The position numbers and the translations under genes are program-made. A DNA stretch of 40,197 bases from NCBI GenBank assembly GCA_900470805.1, contig UCCA01000038.1, forward strand, positions 1 to 40,197. The letters run 5' to 3'. Shown piece by piece: positions 1 through 7,304 of the stretch. The notes beneath the pieces were generated by a model. It did not search any database, was not told where the DNA came from, and saw only the letters and a program-made list of their open reading frames with translations. Numbering within the stretch: position 1 is the stretch's first letter; each line of letters opens with the position of its first letter. This DNA is from Hyphomicrobiales bacterium (GTDB taxonomy: Bacteria > Pseudomonadota > Alphaproteobacteria > Rhizobiales > Rhizobiaceae).

Positions 1-61
1 CAGTTTCGCCACGCCCGCATGCCTTTTCTTTCAGGCACTTGCGTGATTCAGTCAAGCAGAT

Positions 62-94
62 GTTTTGCAGCTTTTCCTTCGCGTTTTGCAAAAC
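62..94. repeat. Direct and inverted repeat beside int; possible att or arm site
   Basis: The octamer GTTTTGCA occurs at 62-69 and again at 83-90. The second copy lies in the perfect 12-base palindrome GTTTTGCAAAAC (83-94), six bases past the integrase stop codon. Attachment cores and arm sites often lie next to int, so this is a candidate. No matching copy was found at the right end, which stops before the phage end. It could also be a weak bidirectional terminator for the left operon. Bases 1-61 hold no gene that I can support. Confidence 0.3.
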
Positions 95-99
95 CTGTT

Positions 100-1185
100 C
101 TATCGACGTTCCGCTTCCTTCCTCTTTTTCCCCTCGAATGCCCTGATCACCTTCGTCTCGTTTTCAACGTGGCGGGTGTAGTGAGCGCCCATGCGCTCGG
201 ACTTGTCGCCCAACGCGGCGGCAACGTCGCCGGTGTCCGCACCATTCCTTGCCAGATCGGCAGCGTAGCTCGTCCTGAGCCCGTGTAGGGTGGTGCCTGA
301 CCCAATCAATCCCTTCTCTTCCATCTCCCGCAGATAGTGGCTTACTGCCGTCTGCATCTGCTTCTCGTCATCCCATGGGGTGCCATCCTGCCGCGTGCAG
401 ATCATCAGCGCCGTCTTGTCGAGCTTGTCGAGATATTCCTGCAGCTCGGCCACCAGAGGAACCATCGTGTTCTCCTGGTTCTTCTTGGTGACCTTCCGGA
501 AGCAGTTCCAGCCGTGGACCGGGTGAGGGGCGATATCCTTCCATCCGAGTTTGACCAGCGTCTGGCCGCGATAGCCGGCATGTCGCGCAATGATCATCGG
601 CGTGAGCAGATAGGCCGGGGCGTTGTCTCGGATGTATTGCCACTCCCAAGGTTGCCATTCACGATTCGCGTTGGGGTCTGCGGAATGCACCTTGTCGATG
701 CCCAAAGCCGGATTGGACCTCATCTTCTGCCGCTTGACGGCCTGGGTAAACATAGATGAGACGGCAGAAATCATTTTGTCTGCGAATCTCGGCCACTTCT
801 CGATCGAGCAACGATCGCGCAGCGCGTACAGCTCGGACGTCGATATGCCGTCGAGCTCGAAGTGGAAACACGGGCGGAGATAGGTGAACGCCTTGGTGTA
901 ATCATCCTTGGTGGCGCTAGAGAGCTTCAGGTAGTTCGGGCACTCCAACTGATACCAACGCACAAGAGAACCGAGAGTGCCGTCCTCATAGGATGATTTT
1001 TGCTCATCAGGACGGCGATTGTTCCACTTCTGTACGAAGTCCTTGCGCTCGATTCGCGCGATGACGTCTGCCTTTTCACCCTCAATGGGACCAAGCAGAC
1101 GCTCGCCGGTGGCGCGCACGTAGACGTACCACTTCCCCCGAGCCTTGACGATATTAAGCCCGGTGACTTTCACGGTGACCACCAT
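100..1185 (-). CDS. int: Tyrosine recombinase (phage integrase)
   Basis: 361-residue tyrosine recombinase that should catalyse phage integration and, with an excisionase, excision. The C-terminal catalytic domain shows Arg206 (motif YRGQT), a lysine near 234-235, the box HGLR with His301 and Arg304, and the nucleophile Tyr336 in HYTRH. The second conserved histidine before the tyrosine (usually LGH) is Asp327 here (LGDKS), a substitution seen in some family members. The N-terminal part (about 1-60) resembles an arm-binding region and the middle (70-160) the core-binding domain. The start overlaps the excisionase-like gene by 32 bases, as expected for the last gene of the left operon. Function is clear; the exact start is less so. 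Confidence 0.93.
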   Translation of the reverse strand: MVVTVKVTGLNIVKARGKWYVYVRATGERLLGPIEGEKADVIARIERKDFVQKWNNRRPDEQKSSYEDGTLGSLVRWYQLECPNYLKLSSATKDDYTKAFTYLRPCFHFELDGISTSELYALRDRCSIEKWPRFADKMISAVSSMFTQAVKRQKMRSNPALGIDKVHSADPNANREWQPWEWQYIRDNAPAYLLTPMIIARHAGYRGQTLVKLGWKDIAPHPVHGWNCFRKVTKKNQENTMVPLVAELQEYLDKLDKTALMICTRQDGTPWDDEKQMQTAVSHYLREMEEKGLIGSGTTLHGLRTSYAADLARNGADTGDVAAALGDKSERMGAHYTRHVENETKVIRAFEGKKRKEAERR

Positions 1186-1417
1186 AAATCATCTCCACCA
1201 TGCTTTTGCGTGGGGAGGAACTCTGCTTGTTCGGATCGATCGACACCAGCCATTCGTCCAGGCGCTGGCGAAGATATCGCTCGCCCCTTGTGGATTGTGT
1301 GAATTTTAGTGGACGAACAGGGCAAACCTTTTTGAAGGTCTCGACACAGACGCCGCAATATGCCGCCGCCGATTTCAGGTCCATCGCCGCCGGCCAGTAT
1401 GGGATTTGGTCGGTCAT
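1154..1417 (-). CDS. Excisionase-like helix-turn-helix protein
   Basis: 87-residue protein starting MTDQIPYWPAAMD. The segment LKSAAAYCGVCVETFKKVCP followed by RYLRQRLDEWL is the winged-helix pattern of phage Xis/AlpA-type DNA-binding proteins. It lies directly upstream of int and overlaps it by 32 bases. Its ATG overlaps the stop codon of the preceding gene (ATGA), which fixes the start although the frame is open further upstream. By position and fold it probably directs recombination towards excision; a purely regulatory role cannot be excluded. Confidence 0.75.
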   Translation of the reverse strand: MTDQIPYWPAAMDLKSAAAYCGVCVETFKKVCPVRPLKFTQSTRGERYLRQRLDEWLVSIDPNKQSSSPRKSMVEMIYGGHRESHRA

Positions 1418-1686
1418 TCGCTGCCCTCCCTCGAAACGGGCGGTGGTGACTTGACCACGCGCCGGAAGTGATGGGCGTATGCGCCGACAGCCTTCCAATA
1501 GGCGGCCATCGGCCCCTTGTTCTTGAGCCATGACTGCTGCGCTCTGGCGCGTGCATCGTTGACCAGGTCGCCAAGAATGTCGGCGACGATGGCGCGAGTT
1601 TCCGGCGTCAGCTCGTCGAGGCGCTTCACGGCGGGAAGGGCGAGGACAGGATTGCGAACCTCGCGGCGGTTGCTGCGGTCGGTCAT
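1414..1686 (-). CDS. Hypothetical early protein
   Basis: 90-residue, mostly helical protein with no family that I can name. It is rich in Arg and Ala with a tryptophan-containing middle (QSWLKNKGPMAAYWKAV). It is joined by four-base ATGA overlaps to the genes on both sides (1683-1686 and 1414-1417), so it is translationally coupled within the left operon. A DNA- or nucleoprotein-related role would fit the neighbourhood, but nothing in the sequence shows it. Confidence 0.7.
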   Translation of the reverse strand: MTDRSNRREVRNPVLALPAVKRLDELTPETRAIVADILGDLVNDARARAQQSWLKNKGPMAAYWKAVGAYAHHFRRVVKSPPPVSREGSE

Positions 1687-1976
1687 GCTGCCTCCTCGTC
1701 AAGTGCTGCTTCGGCTTCCAGTTCCTCGCGGAATGAACAATCCTTGATGATCTCGGCGTTCTCTGGCGTCTCGCCGTAGTCGCAGTCACCGCAGACAATG
1801 CAGTGGCTGACAGCGATAGAGCACTGGCAATCCCGGCAGCAACCGGCATTTGCGCCGCCCAAGCTCTTCCAGACATGGCCGTTTTCGCGGCACTTCGCGG
1901 GATTGGGTTCGAACGCTTCTCCCGCCTTCTTGAGCAGGCGGTGATATTCGGCTTCGCTGATGGTGACATCGCTCAT
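1683..1976 (-). CDS. Cysteine-rich small protein, possible zinc ribbon
   Basis: 97-residue protein with eight cysteines, mostly in CxxC-like pairs (CCRDCQC, CIVCGDC) plus CRENGH earlier, and a strongly acidic C-terminus (EELEAEAALDEEAA). The spacing suggests metal binding by a zinc ribbon, but no exact family was recognised. It overlaps the next gene by four bases and the DfrB-domain gene upstream by four bases. The function is unknown; protein or nucleic-acid binding is the usual role of such modules. Confidence 0.7.
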   Translation of the reverse strand: MSDVTISEAEYHRLLKKAGEAFEPNPAKCRENGHVWKSLGGANAGCCRDCQCSIAVSHCIVCGDCDYGETPENAEIIKDCSFREELEAEAALDEEAA

Positions 1977-2887
1977 TCCCCGCCCTCCATAGGAGAGGAC
2001 AGAGCGGCGAGGGCAGTCTCGGGATAGATTTGCACCGATCCAGGTTCACGCTCGCTCTCGACGGCATAGCCGATCGGCGTCAGCTCCGTGCTGTAGAAGC
2101 CGACGATGCGGCCCTGCCAGGATGAGCCCTTCGTCTTGCGGACTCGATCACCGAGCGCGAACTTGCAATAATTTGTTGCAGGATCGGCCGGCGTTGTCTC
2201 TCCGATTTCGCTGTTTGTGGAAGACAACGGGTTTTGAGTGTCGGCGGTGGCGGTCAACGCGGCTCGGATGCGTGCTTCGTAGTCTGCCTGGGCGGCGGCC
2301 TTGGCAGCATCTTCGCTGTCATGAAGAGGGCCTATCCTCTCAATTTCCAAGCTTAGAAGCCACTTACCGAGAAAGTTCGTAGCGAGGCATGGCCTTGCAG
2401 TGTAGATGGCGCCAAATGGTGTTTTTGCGTGCTTCCAGCTTTGGTTTTCTATCCACTCAAGGGGCTTCACCCCAACCGAAATATCCTCGGGCGGCTTGGT
2501 CTCGAAACTCGCGACCTGTGCGATGACGCCAGGCCACATCCTGGTGATGTCAATCCAGTGGGTGTCGCCGAGCCATCGTTCTGGGAAATCCTCTCCAGCT
2601 TCGAAGAAGGCCAGATCCCAAGTGCCTACGCGGTCGGTGTAAGTCAGGATCGTCTGCTCTCCGTTAAGCTCGTCGCGCTGCGGCGCGGCGTCTGCAAACG
2701 AAGTCATCTTGAGCTCGACCGTCGTTCGATCTGACCCCACCGAAAGCTCAGCGAGTGCGGGTGCCTCGAGTGTCGCGAGGTATGCCTTGATGACGGATTC
2801 TGCGATCTGCCTGGCATCTCCGTCCGCCCATAGATAGACAGCATCGATACCTGCTTGCACACCAGTTTCGCTCATATGGTCGGTCAT
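1973..2887 (-). CDS. Phage protein with C-terminal DfrB (R67-type) dihydrofolate reductase domain
   Basis: 304-residue protein. Residues about 243-296 match, from memory, the SH3-like type II dihydrofolate reductase R67/DfrB at roughly two thirds identity. Seen in the sequence are GDRVRK (Lys251), SSWQGRIVG, LTPIGYAVESE, PGSVQIYP and the active-site VQIY at 285-288. DfrB enzymes work as homotetramers with one shared pore and are naturally trimethoprim resistant. The first about 240 residues are a phage-specific part: a WIDITRMWP region, then VKPLEWIENQ, then a helix rich in Ala (AKAAAQADYEARIRAAL) common in rhizobial prophage proteins. The start at 2887 gives an ATGA overlap with the upstream gene. 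Whether the fused domain is catalytic or only a binding fold is unknown. Confidence 0.85.
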   Translation of the reverse strand: MTDHMSETGVQAGIDAVYLWADGDARQIAESVIKAYLATLEAPALAELSVGSDRTTVELKMTSFADAAPQRDELNGEQTILTYTDRVGTWDLAFFEAGEDFPERWLGDTHWIDITRMWPGVIAQVASFETKPPEDISVGVKPLEWIENQSWKHAKTPFGAIYTARPCLATNFLGKWLLSLEIERIGPLHDSEDAAKAAAQADYEARIRAALTATADTQNPLSSTNSEIGETTPADPATNYCKFALGDRVRKTKGSSWQGRIVGFYSTELTPIGYAVESEREPGSVQIYPETALAALSSPMEGGE

Positions 2888-3462
2888 GGCTGATCCTCCA
2901 ACTTGGCGGTGGACATAGGGGTGCTGGCGGGATAGGCGTCTGCTGCATGAGCGGTAGAGCAAGATATATCGTCGTCAGAAACGGAGACTGGTGGGCTGTG
3001 TGGGACACTGCCAACGAGACCTTCGGCCAATACCTGGGAACATGGCTGATGACCTGCGGGATGGACGAGGCATACAGGCTCGCCAAGCTGCTCAACGCTG
3101 ACGCCTGAATCCTTCGAAACGGGTGATGGGGCAAACATCGCGTCAACCTTGGCAGTCTCTGCCTTCCAACGCTCGCCTCGTTCGCCGTCTGGAAGAGCCA
3201 TGACATCATCCATAAGCTCGCGGGTTGGCGTGACAGTCCAGCCGTTCGGTAGCACCACATTATCAGGGGGGGCTGGGGTACGACCATCTGCACGGTCTGC
3301 ATAGATGATGCCATCGACGATCTGGGCGCAGATTGATTTCTGACCTGCAGTAAGGCCGTCATAGAAGTCCATGCACCCGAGCTTCTGCTTGGAATACCGG
3401 TCGGACCAGAGGGCCATGGCTACGCGGGCTTCGGCGTGCGGGTTGAGGTTGCGATCGCTCAT
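2884..3462 (-). CDS. Hypothetical early protein of a rhizobial prophage type
   Basis: 192-residue protein. The N-terminus (NPHAEARVAMALWSDRYSKQ, then MDFYDGLTAGQKSICAQIVD) follows a pattern that I recall from many rhizobial phage proteins of unknown function. The C-terminal 80 residues are Ser/Pro rich and look disordered. The start at 3462 overlaps the stop of the HNH gene by four bases, although the frame is open upstream. No catalytic motif was found. It is part of the left operon. Confidence 0.7.
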   Translation of the reverse strand: MSDRNLNPHAEARVAMALWSDRYSKQKLGCMDFYDGLTAGQKSICAQIVDGIIYADRADGRTPAPPDNVVLPNGWTVTPTRELMDDVMALPDGERGERWKAETAKVDAMFAPSPVSKDSGVSVEQLGEPVCLVHPAGHQPCSQVLAEGLVGSVPHSPPVSVSDDDISCSTAHAADAYPASTPMSTAKLEDQP

Positions 3463-3866
3463 CGTCTCGTCTCCTGTATCGGGGCGTAAAGCTGGGCGGG
3501 TGGATTGGCTTTTTTCATCGGGCGATCGGGCTTCGCCGCCTTGGCAAAGCCTCGACCGGGGATCGACTGCTTGGCAGCTGTGATGCCAAGGTGCTTCTTG
3601 CGAACGGCTGCTACCTTGGCCTTCTCCGCCACGTCCTTTGCCGTCTTTTCCACATGGCATTTCCGGTGTGACGGGCGGAGGTTGCTTTCCCGGTTCTCTC
3701 CGCCGTTGATCAGCGCCTTGACGTGATCCATGTCCCACTTCTGGCCTACCTGGATGGGTTGGCCGCAAAGGTGGCAGCGGTTGTCACGGTCGAAAATGCG
3801 GGCTCTGACGCGGGGCGGGGCTCGGGTGTTGTCGGTCTGGCCGATCCATTCATCAACGGTTCTCAT
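3459..3866 (-). CDS. HNH endonuclease domain protein
   Basis: 135-residue protein with a compact HNH nuclease domain: zinc-ligand pair CHLC (31-34), catalytic DMDHV (Asp47, His48), NLRPSH (Asn62) and the second pair KCH (70-71). The C-terminal third is a basic tail rich in Lys, Ala and Pro. HNH proteins of this size in phages are nicking or cleaving nucleases. Here it sits inside the recombination operon rather than beside terminase, so a processing role or a homing-type origin are both possible. The start at 3866 is the first methionine before the domain; it overlaps the NinB-like gene by 14 bases. Confidence 0.85.
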   Translation of the reverse strand: MRTVDEWIGQTDNTRAPPRVRARIFDRDNRCHLCGQPIQVGQKWDMDHVKALINGGENRESNLRPSHRKCHVEKTAKDVAEKAKVAAVRKKHLGITAAKQSIPGRGFAKAAKPDRPMKKANPPAQLYAPIQETRR

Positions 3867-4689
3867 CGGAGCCTCCCAGGTCCGGAGCCGAACAATCCAG
3901 CAGATCGACAGCGAAGAACCGTCGAGCCTGCTCGATCGTGCGCTTTCCCGATAGAACGGCCTGAACGCCGACCATGATGGTTGAGAGCTTGCCCCACTCG
4001 GTATCTGGCAAGACATCACGGTAGTTGGCCTGCATGAACTCGACGAGCTGCAATCGCTTCGGATATGGCAGGGAATGATCTCCTGCCGTCACGAGTGCCT
4101 TGCGGGCGAAGTCCATCAGGTGCTGACGAACCTCGCTCTGCGTAAGGGTTGAGACCGCCGATGAAGAGGGAATGTCATCGGCGGTCTCTTGCGGAGAAGA
4201 GAGGGCGGCTCCCTCCGCTTCCGGCTGGGGGTCGTTGCCGGAATTAGATTTCATGTCGTCAGGCATCGTCAGGATGATACCTTGCTCTCCGAAGTGCCTG
4301 ATAATCGCCTCCAGGTATTCCGTGAGCTGCTTTGTGCTCATGAGGCTGGTGACAGGCAGGTTGAGAGGCTCGCTCATGATGGCGAGCTTCTGTTCGTAGG
4401 AAAGCGGCTTCAGGATCTCGTCATAGCGCTCCTTAAACGCCGCGTTCTGCTGGCGAAGGATAGGAACCCCGATCGTGAGCTTGCAGTAGGCGCGGGCCTC
4501 GTCGGCCGAGCAGTCGCCCTTCTGTTCCGCGATCTCGCCCATCCATTTGTGAAGAAGGCGGTTCTGAGCACGTGATCGAGGCTTCCCATCCGTGATGGTT
4601 ATTGTGAACGGAAAGTCTCTAGCCTCAACGAAGCGGGCGGCCATGACCCTGTCTTCCTTCGATTGGATGACGCGGTTAACGGTGCCCAT
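3853..4689 (-). CDS. NinB/Orf-like recombination protein with extended C-terminus
   Basis: 278-residue protein. Residues about 28-145 resemble NinB (lambda Orf), which helps load recombinases on SSB-coated single strands: TITITDGKPRSRAQNRLLHK with the conserved SxxQNR pattern, a helical middle, and a closing block STKQLTEYLEAIIRHFGEQG. A linker rich in Ser, Pro and Glu (about 146-185) leads to a second helical domain (186-265) that I do not recognise. GGAGGG lies just upstream of the ATG at 4689 and supports this start, overlapping the Rmf-like gene. The neighbours (annealing protein, exonuclease, HNH) agree with a recombination role. The family call is from memory. Confidence 0.6.
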   Translation of the reverse strand: MGTVNRVIQSKEDRVMAARFVEARDFPFTITITDGKPRSRAQNRLLHKWMGEIAEQKGDCSADEARAYCKLTIGVPILRQQNAAFKERYDEILKPLSYEQKLAIMSEPLNLPVTSLMSTKQLTEYLEAIIRHFGEQGIILTMPDDMKSNSGNDPQPEAEGAALSSPQETADDIPSSSAVSTLTQSEVRQHLMDFARKALVTAGDHSLPYPKRLQLVEFMQANYRDVLPDTEWGKLSTIMVGVQAVLSGKRTIEQARRFFAVDLLDCSAPDLGGSDENR

Positions 4690-4873
4690 TGAGTGCCCTC
4701 CGAAGATTGTGCTTCTTCTCCGCCTTTAGGTAATCGGCGATATCAGCGTCGGCATATCCATCGTGCCAAGCCTCGTATTCCGGGCTCCCGTCAGGGTAGG
4801 GGCACTGATCGATGTATGTGGTTTTCTGGGCCGCGAAACCTTCGTGGTATGCGGCAGGCTTTTCGACCGTCAT
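4676..4873 (-). CDS. Rmf/CrpP-like small protein
   Basis: 65-residue protein with the pattern of ribosome modulation factor-like proteins: AYHEGFAA, then CPYP (residues 24-27), then AWHDGYADADI with Trp36 and Gly39-Tyr40. Rmf dimerises 70S ribosomes in resting E. coli; related phage and plasmid proteins (CrpP-like) have unsettled roles. It overlaps the NinB-like gene by 14 bases and touches the SSB-like gene upstream. It may modulate translation or be a small recombination accessory factor; the family link is by motif only. Confidence 0.55.
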   Translation of the reverse strand: MTVEKPAAYHEGFAAQKTTYIDQCPYPDGSPEYEAWHDGYADADIADYLKAEKKHNLRRALNGHR

Positions 4874-5172
4874 CAGCGGAACTCCGGCGCGAACGGTATG
4901 TCGTCATCCAGGTCACGGGAGAAGTTGGCTTGCTGGCCTTGTGCATTGCCACGAGATTGGCCGCTGGCGCGGTTATCGTCCTTCTGGCGTGGTGGCATCA
5001 GCAAAACCACGTATTCGCCTTCTGTGGGCGCTGGGACGGCGTTAAGGCGAACGGTGAAGCCGTCCTTATCGCGCATAGGCCAAGCCGTGCCGATCGTGGT
5101 GAACTGGCTCTTCTCGTTGCCATCGCGGTCCTTGTAACGGCGCACGGCCACGGCGTCGTATCTGTCTGCCAT
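4873..5172 (-). CDS. Single-stranded DNA-binding-like (DUF736-type) protein
   Basis: 99-residue protein. The N-terminal 60 residues (YKDRDGNEKSQFTTIGTAWP, then GFTVRLNAVP and EGEYVVLLMPP) look like the small OB-fold DUF736 proteins that act as phage or plasmid SSB-like proteins. A Gln/Gly/Asn-rich linker follows and then an acidic motif DLDDDIPF, the signature of SSB C-terminal tips, with five more residues after it. It lies next to the Rad52-like annealing gene and shares one base with it. It probably coats single strands during recombination. The fold assignment is inferred. Confidence 0.6.
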   Translation of the reverse strand: MADRYDAVAVRRYKDRDGNEKSQFTTIGTAWPMRDKDGFTVRLNAVPAPTEGEYVVLLMPPRQKDDNRASGQSRGNAQGQQANFSRDLDDDIPFAPEFR

Positions 5173-5843
5173 TATGCGGCCTCCTCAAGTTCTTTCTTTT
5201 TGCGGGAAAAGCGACGGCGAGCCTCGTCCCAGTAGTCTTTCGACCAACCGGCTTTCTCGACATCATCAGCCCACGCGTTGAACAGCTTGGTGACGTCGCT
5301 AGGAGTTCTGCAGTCGATAAGTTCTTGCTCGATCTGCTCAATGCCGCGCTTCATTTCGGCTGCGGAAATCGGCTTATTCTGATTGTCGTTGCCGTTGCCT
5401 TCTGCATAGGACTGCTCGACCTGCGCGACATATTTCTGATCGTCCCAGCGGCCGAGGAAGATGTTCGCAGCGATGCCGAGGTGAGAGGCGGCCTTGATGA
5501 TGGCGTCTGTCAGGCTCTTTTTCGGAGCGTCTTCGTCGACCATGATCCCGTTGCGCGTCTTCATCAGAGCTTTTGTCTGGCCGTAGCTGTCGTAGCTGTT
5601 TCCCTTTTCGGTGTGCCAGAAGCGGATACGGCACCAGTGAAGCACCTCCTCACCGAGCGGCGTGAACTCTTCGCGAAGAACCTCCCAGCCGAACCCCTGA
5701 CCCACCGGCCCGAAGAGTTCTGTCAGGCAGCGAATAACGTACTGCGGGTTGGGTGAGGTTCCCTTGTATGCCTTGCCGGTGATCGGCTTGGTGAACGATG
5801 GGTCGATGTCCGCAAAGCGGTTCCATGTGTCTAGGTTAGCCAT
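5172..5843 (-). CDS. Rad52-family single-strand annealing protein (Sak3-like)
   Basis: 223-residue protein. The N-terminal half has the layout of phage Rad52/Sak-type annealing proteins: TWNRFADIDPSFTKPI, a short insertion, YVIRCLTELFGPVGQGFGWE around residues 36-55, and later SLTDAIIKAASHLGIAANIF. The FGP...GWG motif near residue 45-53 is typical of this superfamily. The C-terminal half is helical and ends in a basic stretch (RRRFSRKKKELEEAA). Such proteins anneal complementary single strands for replication-linked recombination. Exonuclease and SSB-like genes flank it. The family is recognised from memory; the subfamily is less sure. Confidence 0.68.
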   Translation of the reverse strand: MANLDTWNRFADIDPSFTKPITGKAYKGTSPNPQYVIRCLTELFGPVGQGFGWEVLREEFTPLGEEVLHWCRIRFWHTEKGNSYDSYGQTKALMKTRNGIMVDEDAPKKSLTDAIIKAASHLGIAANIFLGRWDDQKYVAQVEQSYAEGNGNDNQNKPISAAEMKRGIEQIEQELIDCRTPSDVTKLFNAWADDVEKAGWSKDYWDEARRRFSRKKKELEEAA

Positions 5844-6517
5844 TACGCAGCCTCCCCGAACGTATAGAGCATCTTCTTGTGGATCTGGCGGGTGCGGTTG
5901 ATATCGCCGCGGCAGTAGTCCGCGATGACCTCGTGCTTCCCTTCAGCGAAGAGTTTCGCGACCATGGAGCCGTCAATATCGCCCTTGCCGGGAATGCCGA
6001 GCGCCTGGCACAGGTTATCCATGCTGATCGTGTCTTTGACGCCGGCCCACGCTGTCATCGTGTCGAATACGTTGGCGCCCCATGGCTTCGGATCAAGCGG
6101 CCACCATGCGGGAAGGCGAATGCCGAGGATTAGAGCGCGCCGGGTGATGAAGCGGATATCGAAGCCGGCGACATAGTGGCCGACGATCACAGGTCCGCTC
6201 TGTCCGCAGTTCTGGTCAAGCCAGAGGAAGAACCGCAGGATAGCCGACGTCTCGTCATCAGCCGCGATGCGAGAGACAGACTGGGCCGGTTCGTCGTTCA
6301 GTCCCCAGCCGATGCAGCAGATTTCGCCATAGGCAGCGTCAAAGCTGGTCTTGGCGATGGCTTCCTCGATCGCGGCTGGCTTGGATTCCTTCTCCCAAGC
6401 GGCAATCGTATCGGCCTTCTTCATCTGACCAGGAGGCTTGACGGTTAGCGCCACGCGCTGGCGGGCTTCGTCGGTCTGTGCAGGGATGGTCTCGATATCG
6501 AGATACAGAAACGTCAT
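5843..6517 (-). CDS. DEDDy 3'-5' exonuclease, DnaQ/PolB-exonuclease-like
   Basis: 224-residue stand-alone 3'-5' exonuclease of the DnaQ fold. ExoI motif: YLDIETIP with Asp7 and Glu9. ExoII: GHYVAGFDIRF with Asp120. ExoIII: YCRGD, Tyr201 to Asp205, an exact YxxxD, which marks the DEDDy class. The length suits the predicted PolB-like exonuclease family. It would remove 3' ends during recombination or proofreading. The start at 6517 is the methionine immediately before the first motif, although the frame is open to 6613. It shares one base with the annealing gene downstream. Confidence 0.85.
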   Translation of the reverse strand: MTFLYLDIETIPAQTDEARQRVALTVKPPGQMKKADTIAAWEKESKPAAIEEAIAKTSFDAAYGEICCIGWGLNDEPAQSVSRIAADDETSAILRFFLWLDQNCGQSGPVIVGHYVAGFDIRFITRRALILGIRLPAWWPLDPKPWGANVFDTMTAWAGVKDTISMDNLCQALGIPGKGDIDGSMVAKLFAEGKHEVIADYCRGDINRTRQIHKKMLYTFGEAA

Positions 6518-6525
6518 GGCAAACC

Positions 6526-7125
6526 TCAATCGATGTAGGTGATATCGAGCTGCGCCATCGCTTCCGGCGAAGATGCTGTCTCGACGAGGATGGACTGAAG
6601 GCAACCAGCGCATGCGGTGAAGCCCTGCTTCGTGTACTTAAGCAGGCGACGCATGGTCGCAACCGGGTAGGTGATACGATGGACTGCAAGGCGCTTACGG
6701 CCGAGATCCCAAAGAGCCGTAGGTGTCGTCACAAGCGTCGTGCCATCTAGGCAAAACATCGTGACCGTGTAATCGAAGCTGTCGATCACCTCTTCAGCGC
6801 TGGCGTAGAATTTGAAGCGGATGGCCTGGACATCAATCGTGAGGTCTGAGCCTTCGACTGTCCCCTTCCAGTGCTTGTGATGCTCTGTCTCTCGGACCAG
6901 CTTGAACGTCTCTGGAAGACGGCCTTCCCATTCCGCCAGTGCGTCGGCAGAGGAAAAGAAGAAATCGTAGTCGCTGTCCATTGCGTGGCCGATAAGCGTC
7001 CTGCGGATGGCGCCACCGGCAAGCCAAGCGCCTTTGCCTATCGCCTTCACCACCCGGTCAACGTCATCGTGGCTGCAGCCGGAGCGGTCGCAAAATTCAT
7101 GGAAGTCTGTTTTGAAGTAAGTCAT
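6526..7125 (-). CDS. Nucleotidyltransferase-fold protein
   Basis: 199-residue protein with the start of a polymerase-beta-type nucleotidyltransferase domain: GGAIRR (Gly37-Gly38 and Arg41), then DSDYDFFF with Asp50, Asp52 and Asp54 as likely metal ligands, and later LTIDVQAIRF, whose aspartate could be the third acidic residue. This layout recalls the head domain of CCA-adding enzymes, without their long C-terminal body. Phage homologues have no settled role; they could modify tRNA, nucleotides or proteins. Its stop is 8 bases upstream of the exonuclease start. Confidence 0.7.
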   Translation of the reverse strand: MTYFKTDFHEFCDRSGCSHDDVDRVVKAIGKGAWLAGGAIRRTLIGHAMDSDYDFFFSSADALAEWEGRLPETFKLVRETEHHKHWKGTVEGSDLTIDVQAIRFKFYASAEEVIDSFDYTVTMFCLDGTTLVTTPTALWDLGRKRLAVHRITYPVATMRRLLKYTKQGFTACAGCLQSILVETASSPEAMAQLDITYID

Positions 7126-7304
7126 TCTGCGGCCTCCTGGACTACCTGCATCACCCGCTCCTTGCCCAATTCCTTGATGGCGTCGGATACGGTCTGGCGG
7201 AGTTGAAATTCGATGAAACCTTCTGGGTTGTGGCGGCGCAGGATGCTATCGGTGATCGATCCAAGGCGCTCTGCTTCAACCTTCTGCTCGGCTACCTTGC
7301 CCAT
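7122..7304 (-). CDS. Small hypothetical helical protein
   Basis: 60-residue charged, helical protein (MGKVAEQKVEAERLGSITDS and onward). No family was recognised. AGGAG lies about eight bases before the ATG at 7304, which fixes the start inside a longer open frame. The end overlaps the nucleotidyltransferase start by four bases, so the two are coupled. The start overlaps the end of the membrane-protein gene by 13 bases. Confidence 0.65.
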   Translation of the reverse strand: MGKVAEQKVEAERLGSITDSILRRHNPEGFIEFQLRQTVSDAIKELGKERVMQVVQEAAE

